Positions 32,244-45,673 of a stretch of DNA of 64,000 nt are shown here, one piece after another (position 1 is the first letter of the stretch; every line of letters begins with the position of its first letter). The position numbers were made by a program, and so were the translations under genes. The notes below the pieces were generated by a model. That model was not told the origin of the DNA and made no database searches. It saw only the letters and a program-made list of their open reading frames with translations. Origin of the DNA: Planoprotostelium fungivorum (lineage: Eukaryota; Evosea; Variosea; Cavosteliida; Cavosteliaceae); contig MDYQ01000117.1 of assembly GCA_003024175.1 (NCBI GenBank), forward strand, positions 1-64,000, given 5' to 3'.

Positions 32244-35200
32244 ATGCTGGACCGAGAAAAGACATCGGATCGCGAAACTCAGGCCACCCGATATGTTCTA
32301 TTAGATGGACAACTCCAAAAGTCTCTTTTGGATTTGGAATCGGCTCGAGCGGCTGCAGATGAGACCCAAATGAGAGTCCTACAGGTAACGTTCTACGAGT
32401 GAAGGAATTCTGATGTTGTGAAGAACAGGATCAACATACTTGAGAACAAATTGAAGGAGATCACTGTTACGAAGGAAGTCGTTCAGATGTTCCTTGATTC
32501 AAGCGGATACCTCCCAGTCATACGGTTCTGCAATCAATGCATTCAGACAATCAGAGGTGCCTTCATCTAATCACCCCACCTGAAATCATCGCACAGAGGA
32601 TCGAGACAGCTATCATTGCACCGAGGAGTCTGATTACGACCTGTGTGATGATTGTCATCAGAAAGGTCACACCCATCCGACATACAAGAACGATCCCCTG
32701 TCCCTTTTTAACAAACGAAAGGTAGAACCCGCTCGATCGTCTCTCTTCATCTCATCCTTCTTTCAGATGAGAAACACTGGTAGTCTGGGCGCTGCCATGT
32801 CTTTCGCTTTCAGAGTCTACGCCCCTCGCCCCGCCTTGGGTCACCGTCTGACAATAGAAGGACGTCTCCAGAGAGATTTCCACTGGTACAACTATGAAGA
32901 GATAGGAAGGTGTGATAGTACTTTACATCCCAGGGAAGAGATTGAATCGTCACGAGGTTGGCCTTCGAATTTGGATCCGGTCTGTGTGGAAGATTCGAAT
33001 TGGTCAAGGGTGATTTCGTGGCCATCTCAGGGCACAACAGTATCTTGTGGACGGTGTGTGACACAGCGTGTATCATGAGAGGGTTCGTCATCGTACCACT
33101 CGATCTGAGGTGATGATCACCAGGGTGGAGAACGTGCGACTGATCGTGAGACAGAATGGATGATGAGGACACGGCTTACGTGCTGCGAAATTCTGGCGTC
33201 AAATTGGTCGTCGTAGACGGACCAGCACTCCAGGCGAAGATGAATCGTGTCTGCACGCTGTATCTCGAATTGAAGGGAATCGTCTCATTCGATAGTTTAT
33301 CCACACGTAAAGGTGATCCCTTCGATCCATGTCATCATCCATCCACGTCTCGTTGATATTGACCGTCGACAACAGGACCTCTCTACACTCCAACGGATAC
33401 CGATGTCGACGTTTCCGATCGATCGACGACATTCGATGGGATGGTCACTCTGGGACGTCGACAGCCCTTCCAACTGCCAGACCCACAAGCCTTTCGAAAG
33501 GAAGACATCATCTCCATCGTCTACACGAGTGGATCTACCGGTAAGCCAAAAGGTGAAGCTCATGGATGGACATCACGTGACTCATCCTCCAGGTGCTGTC
33601 ATGACCAATCGCATCTGGGCGGTCAATTTCGATGTCATCGACCTGGTGGATCCCTACGTCATCATCAGCAAGGATCCCATGGCTCACATCTCCGATCGTG
33701 AAGATGTACTGGATGGTCTGTTGAGTGGTGCAAGGGTTGGCGTCAGGAGCGAAGATCAATCGTTGGTGAGAAGTCAAAAGACGAACGAGTTGACATTTCG
33801 CAGATCTATGAAGACATATCTCTGTTGAATCCGAGCCGTATCAGCAGTACACCCAGGTGACGTACATATCCAATGTTGAAGGGTGACAGAAATAAGGTTT
33901 TACAACGTAATCCACGCGGAATTCCTCGCAGATCTATCGGAGAATATGATACAGGCGAGCCAAGAGAAGAAGGCAGCTCTGACCGAAGAGGAGACTAGCC
34001 TCGTCAGAAAAAGAGTGAAATCGTCTGAATGTTCCACGGATTGACAATGAGCAGGTGATCGAGAGAGTGAGAGGGATATTTGGTCATCGCATTCAAGACA
34101 TCTCAGTGGGCGGATCTGCATGTGGAGAGGTGCATTGTAGATCATCGCAATATTTTGTGACGCCTGCAGGGCGTGATGAATTTTCTGAAAGAAGTGTGGG
34201 GGATGAAAGTGGAAGAGGGATACGGTACCACTGGTATGATTTCGTTCTATTGCGACACCGAGACTCACTCCATCACAGAAGTCGGGTCTATTTATAGCAG
34301 ACATGGAAAATTGAATCACTTGGTCAGGTACAAATTGGTTGATGCACCCGAGTTGGTGAGAACTCATCTACATGATTGTAGACGATCAAATTGAACTAAT
34401 GAATACGACAGGGGTACACTCAAGAGGACAAACCGTTCCCAAGGGGAGAGTTGTACGTGAAGACAGAGGGCACGATATCTCACTATCACAATAATGAAGA
34501 AGAGACGAGTAAGAATTTTGATGAAGAGGGATTCTTTAGAACGGGAGACATTGTTGCTCTCATCGGTGATCGTCAGATCAAAATCGTCGACCGAAAGAAG
34601 GTGAAGATTTTCATGGTCGACATTTCACCGACGGTAGAGTAGAATCTATTCAAGCTGTCACAAGGTGTCTACATTGCACCTGAGAAATTAGAAGGGATAT
34701 TCTTATCATGTCCCGTTGTAGATCAAGTCATGATCACCTGCGCAGATGTCACCAAGTGAAATCATCAATGATCGAGCTCCCATTCATTCTGATAGATTCC
34801 CTGAGCAAAATGCACCCATCGCCATTGTAGTGCCGAACCCTCGTATCCTCTCCACCGTGTGTCAGAATCTTCCGAGAAATTTCGACGGAAACCTCAAGGA
34901 ATTATGCGCCTCAGAAGAAGTCCGAAAGATGGTACGAGAAGAATTGAGGGAGAAGGGAACAAAGGGTGGCCTCAAATCGTACGAGGTAGAATGATTCATC
35001 TACAACGAGCCATCTCACGTCTCTCATAGTTACCTTGGTGGGTACTGCTGGACGATGAACCGTTCACAATCGATAACAAGAGGATGACTGTATCCAATAA
35101 GGTATTCAATCCCCTCACCATCTGTTCTGAATATAATCCAGTTAAATCGAGCTGCAATCGAAAGACACTACGCACCCATCATTGTAGATCACATGAATCG

Positions 35201-37138
35201 ACTGACAGAGGAGAAGAAGGAGAAGACTGCATGTGATATCATGAGAGATGTACTGGGTATGAATGATCATGACTTCATTGTTTGACATAGACAGGTGTCA
35301 ACGACGGACAATTGATCGGACAAACTTTCCTAAGCTGCGGAGGTGATTCTCTCAGTGCCATAAGGCTGACCAGCTTACTCAAAGTATTCGAATTCCCGAC
35401 GAAATTTCATCTGACAATTTTCAGCGAGAATTGAACGTCGATGTACCCATCGAAGTACTCTATCGTGATGACGTGTCATTGGACCAAATCATTGAGCTCT
35501 CGAGTTCCTCCGTGGAGAACGAAGAAGAGAAGATGAAGAAGGATACAATTCTCCCAGAAGATATCATTCCTCAATGGGACAGAGAATGCGATCGATCTGA
35601 TGGAGCATCCGTGGGAATCTTCTTGACAGGTGGGAAAACTCTGATGAGAATCCATCGTGACACGTAGACAGGAGCCACTGGGTTCCTTGGCATTCATCTT
35701 CTCATTCGATTGATGATGAACCTACGAGAGAGTCAGAATCGATATGTCATTCACTGTCTCGTCAGAGGAAGTAGTGACGAAGAGTGCAGAAAGAGATTAT
35801 CAGGTGAACATACCTCCTTCCATAGGGAATGACTTGTTGACGCGTTGTAGATGAATTCAAGAGGGTACAGATTCTATCAGAAACCCCGATCGAGCTTCAA
35901 AGTCCATCGGTCACCGTCGAGGTGAATCTACAACGTTGTAGTGCGGGAGGGGATGAATGACGACAGGTCTTACCTGGCGACCTCTCTCTACCTTTCCTCG
36001 GACTATCCGAGACAAAATTCCGAGAGATATCCAGAACAACCGATGTCATTGTACACTGCGGTGCCTTTGTGAATCATGTTCTCCCATATTCATCTCATCT
36101 ATCCAATGTCACAGGTGAGTGACGATCAAGTTTGAATCGATGAGCATGCATTTGATCCTTCTGATGATCTCAGGAACAAATTGGGCCCTCAGACTGTGTT
36201 CCATGGGAAGGAGAAAGGTCGACGAGATCTCATTTTATGTACTGAAGTACCACAGGCCTTCGTTCACATATCATCTTTGAGTGTCATCTCATCTGGAACG
36301 AAGGAAAGAGAAGTAACTCCTTACCACAGAGACATCTCTCACAGTGGAGGATACACTCAGAGCAAATGGTACGTATCGATCTCCCACACTTCTCTCATCT
36401 ACAACGAGGGTGTCCGAGAGACTCGCTTGGGAAGCCCTGGGAAGAGGACTACCGGTCAGCGTGATACGACCAGGATTTATCAGCTGGGACACTCGAAATG
36501 GTTCGTGTAACCTCCAAGATTGGTATCTACATCACATCGACGATGTTGTGTTCACATCCACAGGTTCACTCGATTGATGTGGGGCTGTCATTTCTTGGGT
36601 TCGTTTCCTAGATGCAGTTCGACGGGCAGTCTCAATCTGGTCCCCGTGGATTACGTATCAGAAGTCGTGTCGAAAGTGACTCTCAGAGGTGAAGAGATAT
36701 CTACAACGAGGCACGATGTGAACGTCATCAGCCATCGAGAGGGGAGAGGGAGGTGAACACCTACACCTGTTGAATAATAGGCAGACACTGTGGAGAGATG
36801 TGATCAGGTGGTCATGTGAAGAGAGAGAGAATGTCATGCCGGTGGAAAAATGGAAGTCCTATATACATTCTTCGTTAGAAGCATCTGACGCCACACACCG
36901 ACAGGTGATGGATTACATGATGATGATCTCGATGCATCGACTGAGATGTGACGAGATTCTATCGGGTCTCTTGATGTTCCCAGATGGTCTACCAAAGGAT
37001 GAAGACAGCGAGTATTACGCCAAGGAGGAGAGCAGAGAGAAGGTTCGGTCACTCGGAGTAGAGTGTCCAGAGATCACTTTAGAGAGCACGAAGATTTTCA
37101 TGAAGTATCTGCAGATCGTTAAAGGTCAAAAGTCATGA
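32244..37138 (+). CDS. Carboxylic acid reductase-like A-ACP-reductase enzyme with N-terminal ZZ finger
   Basis: The N-terminal 60 residues are coiled-coil-like (LQKSLLDLESARAAADE), then a ZZ-type zinc finger: FCNQCIQTIRED, YHCTEESDYDLCDDCHQKG and HTHPTY. In-frame introns lead to an acyl-activating domain: MSFAFRVYAPRPALGHR, DIISIVYTSGSTGKPKG (phosphate loop), EEGYGTTGM and GFFRTGDIVALIGDRQIKIV. A carrier site follows in GQTFLSCGGDSLSAIRL (phosphopantetheine Ser). Last is a thioester-reductase Rossmann domain: VGIFLTGATGFLGIHLL, VIVHCGAFVNHVLPY, GGYTQSKWVSERLAWEA and LPVSVIRPGFIS. This A-T-R order is that of carboxylic acid reductases, which turn fatty or aromatic acids into aldehydes using ATP and NADPH. 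More than 20 exons, so some edges are uncertain. It is a single gene by continuous phase at the ZZ-to-A joint. Confidence 0.8.
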
Positions 37139-37263
37139 GACAGAAGCTGATGAAGCAAACGTGCGAAAAGATGAAAAAAATTGGAGTAAATATTTTTCAT
37201 TGTAGAGAGAAATTCCCAGTATTTTGGCGCCAAATTTGATCTCACCCCATCTTCAAACCAATC

Positions 37264-40200
37264 ATGTCATCACAACCTCCTCTGAAAAAACAGAGGGGTT
37301 CACTTGTGAGAAATTTAGATGTTGTTGTTTTTGTCGATTCATTTTTGAATGTAGGATGGATTCTTTGCTGCGAGATCAACAAAGGGGTCTCAATCATCAT
37401 TGAACACCAGTTCTGTGTCCAACGCATGTAAGTATGATGGGTTGATTCCAATGATCAACCTCTTGCAGTCGATGAGAATGGACTCGTCTTAGCACGGCAT
37501 GGTCAAACACATACAGTCTCTATTCCGATTTCATTCTCACAGTTAAGAGACACAGCCAGCCGGACATTTGATCTCTCAGAGGTACAGACGATTCGATATT
37601 CTTCAATTGACACGGGCGTAGGAATTAGAATTTTACACCATCGAATCGACACCGATCACACAAGATGATTTCCCCAAGATCTCGTCGGGACAGATATCCG
37701 TCGTGTTCGTATTGACTGCAAGCGAACAGGGTGAACGATTTCATCCTTTTCGTTGGTTGTTTGATCACTCGAACTTACATCTGGATCAGGAAGGATCGTG
37801 GGAGACACCCGATTGATGGTCAACATCACGCCCAGTAAGAACATTCTTTTGAAGGGAGGTACCGCCGAATACGATGTTGCCTCGGCCATAGCGGAGATTG
37901 TTGATAATTCGATACAAGCAGTCAAAGATAACGCAAGCGGCAATAAGCTGATTCAAGTGGGTTCATCATCATCATGTCTGCGTTGATCGTTGAGTAGATC
38001 CGAGTGAAAGAAGAAGCAAATGGAATGGCCATCTATGTCTGGGATAACGGAAAAGGAATGAAGGCCGATCAGCTGAGGAAATGGGCTACCATGGGTGAAT
38101 CACAGTGTGACGATCCCTCGGTGCAGGAATCACGGGGCAAAGCAAATACTGATGTCGGAGATCGTGGTTTCATCTCTCGATTTGGGGTGGGAGCCAAGAG
38201 TGAGTCATCCATATCAACTCATCTCATAAACACGTTCATTTGAATTGATTATCATCACAATGATTCACCGTCGAATTCAATCATCAGTCATCCATCCAAT
38301 CGTTACATCATGATCGCAATCTTTACGATGAATATAGAGGCCGGATTCTACCTGGGTAAAAAGATCACCGTATCAACGAAAACCAACGGAGGAAAATGGG
38401 TGAACATGATCTCTCTATCACAGAAGAGCCTCAACAAGCACGGGGAGGAGTGGCAGGCCACCATGAAGATCAGACCTCAGGGAGAGAAGGAAGGGAAATT
38501 CGCATCGTGGACCTTGGTGAAGATCGTCGATCTCAACATCCTCCCTTTCTTCGCCTTTTATGATGACGCGGTCACGAAACTGAGGGAGAGGTTAGCGTCC
38601 ATCTATTACTACTACACTCGCGGCAGTATCGATAAGGTAAGGAATATCAATGGACGTGTAGTGACGCTCTCAGCCTAACGATCTGTATACCATTCATGTC
38701 AATGGAAAGTCCGTCACACATGGTGGTGTCGGTATGGAAGCCAAAGTGAGTTCTACCTCTGTTGTAGATCGTCATCTAAATGACATTACCCAGTATGAAA
38801 CGATGGGGAAACAGTTATTCGTCAAGGAATTTGCTGTCGAAGTTGACGATAAGGTATGTATGGAACCAGATCATCTGGAATAACAAATGTCGACAGAAGA
38901 AGAGTTTAGTCAGGCTGAAACTCTATTATTATCCCTTCGATGGTGCTGCCGAGACCCTCCCCTGTCCTCCCGGTGTAGAAAAAAATGCACCTCTCATTAT
39001 GCGTAAGCCAGGAGTCAACGTCTATTGGAACGACAGACAGATATCGGATGCACACTTGGCATTATTGGAAGAGTGAGTCTCCTCTCATCATGATCGTCAT
39101 GATCATGATCATCATCATGACGTGTCACGATGGTGATCATATGTCTGATGTAGAATGTAGCATTGGTATCACAGAGGGATTAGGAACGGCAGATGGAGTG
39201 AAACTACAAGCCAATTGGTTCCAACGGGTTCACGGCTCCATCTTCCTCAATTCCGAATTTCCCGTCACACACAACAGTGAGAGCCTCATTCAAGTCATCC
39301 ATTCATTCTCACAGAGATGCACATTGTTCCGGATCACTCTGCCTTCCAAGCTTTGAAGAGCCATCGTGACAGTGCGAAGAAGAAAGAATTTCGCAAATGG
39401 CTGCTGCAATGTCATCTCACGTTAGATCAAGAGATTGTGTACGAGGGAGAGAAGTACAATAAGGTCGACGATAAGACGTACTGTGATGCATTCACCAAGG
39501 GAGGAAACCGAATCAAAGTCAACGATTACGTCAGCATCAAGTTGCAGAAGATCCTCCACGCAAAGATCGAATCAGTGAGTGTTTCTCCTCTCGTTCAATC
39601 ATCATCATGATGATCACGTGACTCTGAATAGATCTACTATCGAGGCCGATCAGAAGATAAACAATCGGAGGGTATGGGCTCATTCATCGTGCACTCGATC
39701 AAGAGTGGTACCGCTCAGCCCGAACAGATCTTACTGTCGAAGATTAAATCGAAAGTGTCACCAGAAGAATACAAAAAGTACGACAAAGAACAGAGGAATC
39801 GTCTGCCAGGCCTGGTAAGAGACAAATCGATCACCATCACCTCCATCACCATTCATCATCAGATGGTCCGTTGTGTGACTGATGGCGTTACAGATTAAAT
39901 TCTACGAGGGAGACAATGCGCTTTATCCTCCGACCAGATTAACCAACGGTGAAAAGCTCAAATGGGTATCCTGCGCCGTCTACGATCACAACGAGAAGCT
40001 TCTGGATTCAACCATCATCAAGGACCTATCCCTTCAAGTCACATTCAAAGTTCTCTATAAGGACACGGTTCTCTATACAGTCAGCAGTGAATCTTGCTAC
40101 AAGCCCGCCCTCTACAGTTTCAAGGACATCAATTGTTTCGATCGCGCTGGTAACTATCAGATCCAATTCAGCGCCAGCTGGGAGGGCATGAAGAAGGAAG

Positions 40201-43200
40201 AAGAGGTGAGACATGAAGGAGGTTCATCTGATGATGTGACACTCTGCAGTTGAGAGTGGCAAAGCATGATATTCAAGTGGGTGCCGGTGAGCCAGTGTCC
40301 CTCGAGTGGATGTCGGGAGAATTGGAGGAGAATGTATTTGTACCTCTCGATAGCCCCATACCAGGTGAGATGATTGTCATCATCATCACTACCATCACTA
40401 CCATCATCACGGTATAAAGATTTTCTATACAAGAAGTGACGTTGACACAAATCTCAGACATCGAAATCGCGCAGAAGGACGTGAAAGAGAACACCGTAGC
40501 ATTCAAGAAGACACCCATCATCACCATCAAGTGTGTCACCCGCAAAGGGAACAAAATCAACGTCACCGATGCCCACGTCAAGCTCGAGAAGGGCAACATC
40601 ATCGTATCCAAGATCGGTGAGCTCTCCTCTCCTTCTCCTTCTCACCCCAACAGAGATCAACGAGAAGAAGTTGGGCCATGCAGAGATGGAAGCCTTCCTC
40701 TACATCGAAGTGGAAGGATTGAGAGAGTGTGAGATACCACTCATCGTTCTACCCGGTGCACCCTATCAGATCGAATTCAAGAGCGATGCCTTTGGAAAGA
40801 TGATGGAGAAGGATAGTCTCAACTTTCGCATCGATTCACCGTCCCCCGAGTGAGTCCATCACCATCCCATCGTCGATTGATCGAATCAGGATCACCCTGC
40901 GAACCTTGGACAAGTACGGCAACCCCATCATACGACCCAGAGACAAGACGTTCATCAACATCCAGTTCAAGAACGTGGGAAGGAAGGATTACAAGTTGGA
41001 GATCAAAGACACGGAAGACGGTTACGTTACGCTGAAGGCAGACACCCTCAAGATGAGAGAGAGAGACGAGAACACCCCTTGTTCCGTTGAATTCTCCGTG
41101 GAAAACACGGACCAGGTGCTGGAGGTCACCGTGGAGAAATCCATCACCATCGATAAGCCGAGAGTCAATCTCACCCTGAAGATGATCGAGGAAGACGGTG
41201 AAGTCATCCAATCTGAAGATGTGAGTGCATCAAGTGATGACGCGAGGGGAGGTTGATGTGTGCAGTTGAAATACGGGAAGAAGAACGAAGGAGCACCACC
41301 CATCTTTCAAGTTCCCGTCGGTGATACGACCAGTCGATTCACCCTCCTTCTATCCGAAACCGGTGAGATGTCTCGTATGACGTCACGTCTGATGACGTCA
41401 TGCAGATTTGGAGAAGAACGAACAGCCGGTGTCGGGCACCATCGAGTGTAGTTGGAGTGAAAAGAAGATGGAGATAGAGAACACACCACTGGCTAACGTG
41501 GACTTGCCTCCACTCGAACTCAGCACGAGGGCAAAGCAAGCTTCCTTCACGGTCTCTTACACATCATCAGACAGCAAGAAGAAGGTGAGAGGAGGGGAAA
41601 TCTCGTGGTCTGATTCACGTAGATTTCATCGAAATTCAAAGTACAATACGTACCGGGGCATCCCAAGGGACTCACCGTCATACCCACCGTGGGACAGGTG
41701 ACACGAACGTGCGAAATCTCGCTGAAAACTGTCAGTCCTTCGACCGTCTGCGATGTGGTAAGGAACTTCCACTGGAGATTGGATACATTGATGAGTACAA
41801 CAATCCCATCCCACAGAGTCGTTTGGAAGAAGTGGAGAGAACGGTCGTTGTTCCTCAAGACTACGAAATTTCGTGTGAAAATCCGGCATTCAAGATCATC
41901 TCCCAGAGCATTGAGCTGTCGACACCGGAGCCCCTATCGCAGAAGAAATCGCAGAAGGAGGTGAGTGGTAGAGTGATGACATGTGATGACGTCATCAGTC
42001 TCATCCCATGCGAGCGACGATCGCTATCGCAGGATTAGGACCTTGCGAATTGACGTTGCACCACAAGAAGGGCATCTACAACGACGCAAAGTTCAAGGTC
42101 ACCGTGCAAGAAGGTCAGTCTCAGTTTAACCTGTTTGAATTGATTTCGATCCATCTCATTCCTCTCCTCACTTATACGATAGGCTCTGCAGCTTGTCTGT
42201 TGATCGATAAGGTGCCACTGTACAGAATGGAAATCGAGCAAGGAGAGAAGATGCAAGAAGTGGTCATCACGTGCTGTGATGCCTACCACAATCCATGCAG
42301 GAAGACAGCCATCGAACTCAAGATCGATTGCGACCAGGATCTACCCTTCGCCACACCTAAGAAGGTGAGTTCGATCTACAACCAGCCATTTCTGACCTTC
42401 ACAGATGGACACGAAGGATGGAAGATTCAAGTTGGGAGGAATGAAAGTGACGGGAACTCCTGGAGAGTATCAAGTCCATTTCAAATCTGTCGCCGTTGAA
42501 CTACAAAAGTGAGAATCATTTTAGGCTGTACAATTATTCCATTTGTTATCTCATACGTCACGCTGATGTGTTGCAGATGTACCATCCATCTAGTAGTGAA
42601 GGGGAACCAGAATATTCCACAGAATATCGTACTGGCTAATCCTGAAGTATTGAGTGACATCAAAACTACCAATGCAGAATTACCTCCCATTCATTTCCTC
42701 ATCTACAACACGATGAACAACATCATGAAAGACGTGAGACAATTGATCCAAGTCAATCTCATTGTTATAGGTTCAACCCAGTGAATTCTTTGTGAAATGG
42801 CAGGAGAGCAAATATTCTTGTACTCAATCGAAAGAACATCTCGTCGTCTCCAATCTACCCGGATGGTATCTATTTCTATCACTTTTATTCTTTCATTATA
42901 TGTCTTCTCATTCTTTATCTCTTTTCATTCCTCTGATTATCTACTTTATTTCTCTTTACCCTTCTCATCTCCTGTACAGTAACCGAGCTGGTATCTACAA
43001 CATCCAAGCTTCCTACAAGGAAGTGAGCGTTGTAGATGCCATCACGGTGTCACCCGGGGAAAGTACAGCCATAGAGATACCCAAGTGGAGTTCCTCTCTC
43101 GTCTCTGCAGGGCAGAACTTGGCAGTGGGTCTGCAAGTCAACGTTGTAGATGCTCACGGAAATTCCGTGGGAAAGGGAGATTACGAGGTGAGATGGAGGG

Positions 43201-45134
43201 ATGACGTGGAATGACGTCATCAGTTGGTGTTGACTATGGAATCGGAATCGGGATCGAACCCTCCGATCCTGATGTTGGATAATAAGCCAAGTCCGATCTC
43301 CGTTCAAGTGAGATACTCGATCGATATGTGTCACATATTATTATCATTGATATATGTCATGACACGTTGAATGAAAGAGAGTTGATGTAGACAGATGAGA
43401 GAGGGGAGTGCAACGCTGAACTGTCTGAGTTTGGGAGCACAGAGAGCGACGAGTGGAGAGTACTTTGTTCGATTCCACGTGAGGGGAACCAAGTTGAAGG
43501 ACTACAAGGCCAGCTTCTTCTTCAACGATGACGAACAAGACAGAGAGTACAAACAAGAACTACAACAGAGGTGATCCATCCTAACGATAATCTATCTGCT
43601 GCATGTCATGTTGACGGGGATGGTAGGTGTTCCACTCTGTATTCTCAGATCAACCAGAAGAAGAGAGAATTCACTGCGAAACAGAGCGAAGGAAAACAAT
43701 TTGAGAATACAGTTCGACAGGAGAAACAGCGTCACGCGACCCTGGCCAACGAGATCGCCGCGAAGTGGTCCCATCGACCGAACGACTTTGAGCAGGGCCA
43801 CCATTCTGAACCGACCGTACAACGCTGGCTGGACCACTCCCAGCGAAGTCTCCATCAGTTCATGGAGAATCGAGGGAACACCCCACAATCCCGACCCCCT
43901 CAGGTGACAATCTCTTCGGTATCTGTGTCTGAATCGAAAAGGTACCGACCAATTCCATTGTAGATGAGATGAGGAATCGATTGGCATCGGAGGGACAGAG
44001 ACAATCTGGGATCATCGGTATCGTCAGCGATCTCGCCTACGTTGATGACGAGAGAGAATCCATTCTCTACGCCAAGATGTGTGGACCTAAGGTACAGGCC
44101 ATTCTGTTGGATACAAACGAACAATTCAAAAAGTATTACAACATGTACCGTAACGCTTCGTCTGCAGCATCCTTCTTGTCCATGCAGAACGTGAGTCGAT
44201 GGTGACATGATTTGTTCGTGGGGTATTGAAAGATGTGGACAGGTGTTGGCTTACTCGGGAGACCGTGGACGATCTTCTCAGGGAGGTAACAGTGATCTGA
44301 TCCCTCTACAACCTGCCGCGGGTGCACCCACGGATGGCTTCGTCGGTTACGCTGTGAATCGAATCCAATTGAAACCCCAACACGAATTCCTAAGGAAGAC
44401 CGTATTCTGGAACCTTCTCAAGTGGGTTTTATTTCATTTTATTCTCACGACATTGACGAGAGAAGGGAGACGATGGTGTTTCGAACGTTAGACCAAGCCC
44501 AGAAGTACAGATCCTGGGTCAGTTCTCGGGGACAGAGGTGTCCCACCCTCTTAGCTGTCGAAGAAGGTGAAGTCGTCGACGCTCAAGGTTTCGTCACCAT
44601 CGGTAAGAAGCAGAGGTCACGTGACGGTGAGGAATTCTCCGTGAGATCTCGCGATGACGTAAACAGCCTTCTCGTTCGGGTCGATGAGTGTCACAGATCA
44701 ACCAGAATATTCCCTCTACAAACAATCCATCGACATGTGCAATGCTCTCTTAGCCAGCATCAAGAAGATCAACCAGGTGCGATATCCATCTACAACGATG
44801 TAGATGACAGAGACAGGCGGAGAAGGAGGCGGGACCGAGGGCCCAGCAGAACGTGGAGGTGATGAGGGCACTACAACGAGACATCGACACCTCGAGTGAA
44901 GAGCTGAGAGAGTTGGAGCTGGAGTTGAAACAGACCTCCACTCCATCCAGCCAGAGAGGTGATGACGATATACAGTCACGTGACCTCACATCCAGTAGGG
45001 AAGAGAAGCCAAGAGGAAGAGTTGGAGAGCACTCAGAGACAGAAGAAGAGGAGGAATTAGGTGAACGTCGTGTCATCTGTCCATCTACAACGATGATGAA
45101 AGTGTCGAATGAGGGAGGGGGGAGGGTCTTGTGA
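37264..45134 (+). CDS. SMCHD1-like protein: GHKL ATPase, long beta-domain region, SMC hinge, coiled coil
   Basis: Very large gene with more than 30 exons, starting MSSQPPLKKQRGSL. The ATPase has the Bergerat motifs: AIAEIVDNSIQAVKDNA (N box), VWDNGKGMKADQLRKWATMG (DxGxG box) and ISRFGVGAK. A transducer-like part follows. The middle is many beta-sandwich-like repeats (for example ITLRTLDKYGNPIIRPRD), as in SMCHD1 and plant GMI1. The C-terminal SMC hinge has GIIGIVSDLAYVDDERESIL and, near its end, APTDGFVGYAVNRIQL, then LVFRTLDQAQKYR. A charged helical end completes it (LQRDIDTSSEELRELELEL). SMCHD1/MORC relatives compact chromatin and silence genes. This is inferred for this organism. A very basic N-terminus could serve as a nuclear signal. 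Confidence 0.83.
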
Positions 45135-45603
45135 TGTGTCGACTGCAGGGCGTCCATCTTGAGAGGTAGATGGAGGTGTTGTAGAGGGACACAGATGCAG
45201 TAGAGGTGGTCTATATAGACTGGGCCGCGTGTGAGACGTGCACGTGGGCCCACTGATGAGACCAGACATCAGAGAGCGCCCCCGTCGTTGTAGACGGAGA
45301 ATATCATAACTACCATTTCCTTTAGACGTCGGATGGCTGGGTCTTGTGACTCGTGCGGATGATGTCTATGAGATGAACTGATGAAGGCGGGACGGAGACT
45401 CATGTCTTCGTCATAGAATAATTGTCAGTGACAATCGCAGGGCTCCCTCCCCTCCCAACGTGATTCTCGCTCTGCTGATGTCCATCGCGTCACATCATCT
45501 GAGATGTAGAGGGTCTCTTTTGACTTAGTTACAGGTGTGACGAGAGGGAAGGATGTGATATAAAGAAGAGGTGGTCGCATACGTCATATTATTTGTCATT
45601 GAA
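45135..45603. other. Intergenic segment between SMCHD1-like gene and right inverted arm
   Basis: No gene is supportable. The segment contains several copies of the word TTGTAG/CTACAAC and TATA-like runs near 45550, but no domain or splice pattern. The change from this unique sequence to the inverted arm is abrupt at about 45604. Confidence 0.4.
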
Positions 45604-45673
45604 ATGTATTCAAGCCGTTATATTCAAACCGTTATATTCAAATTTCATAAAGTCGTGTGTACAGAATAGACAT

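Noticed and set aside
43240-43300. tRNA B-box-like GGGTTCGATCCC on the minus strand
   Set aside because: It lies inside a coding exon of the SMCHD1-like gene, and the T arm and other tRNA stems do not pair.
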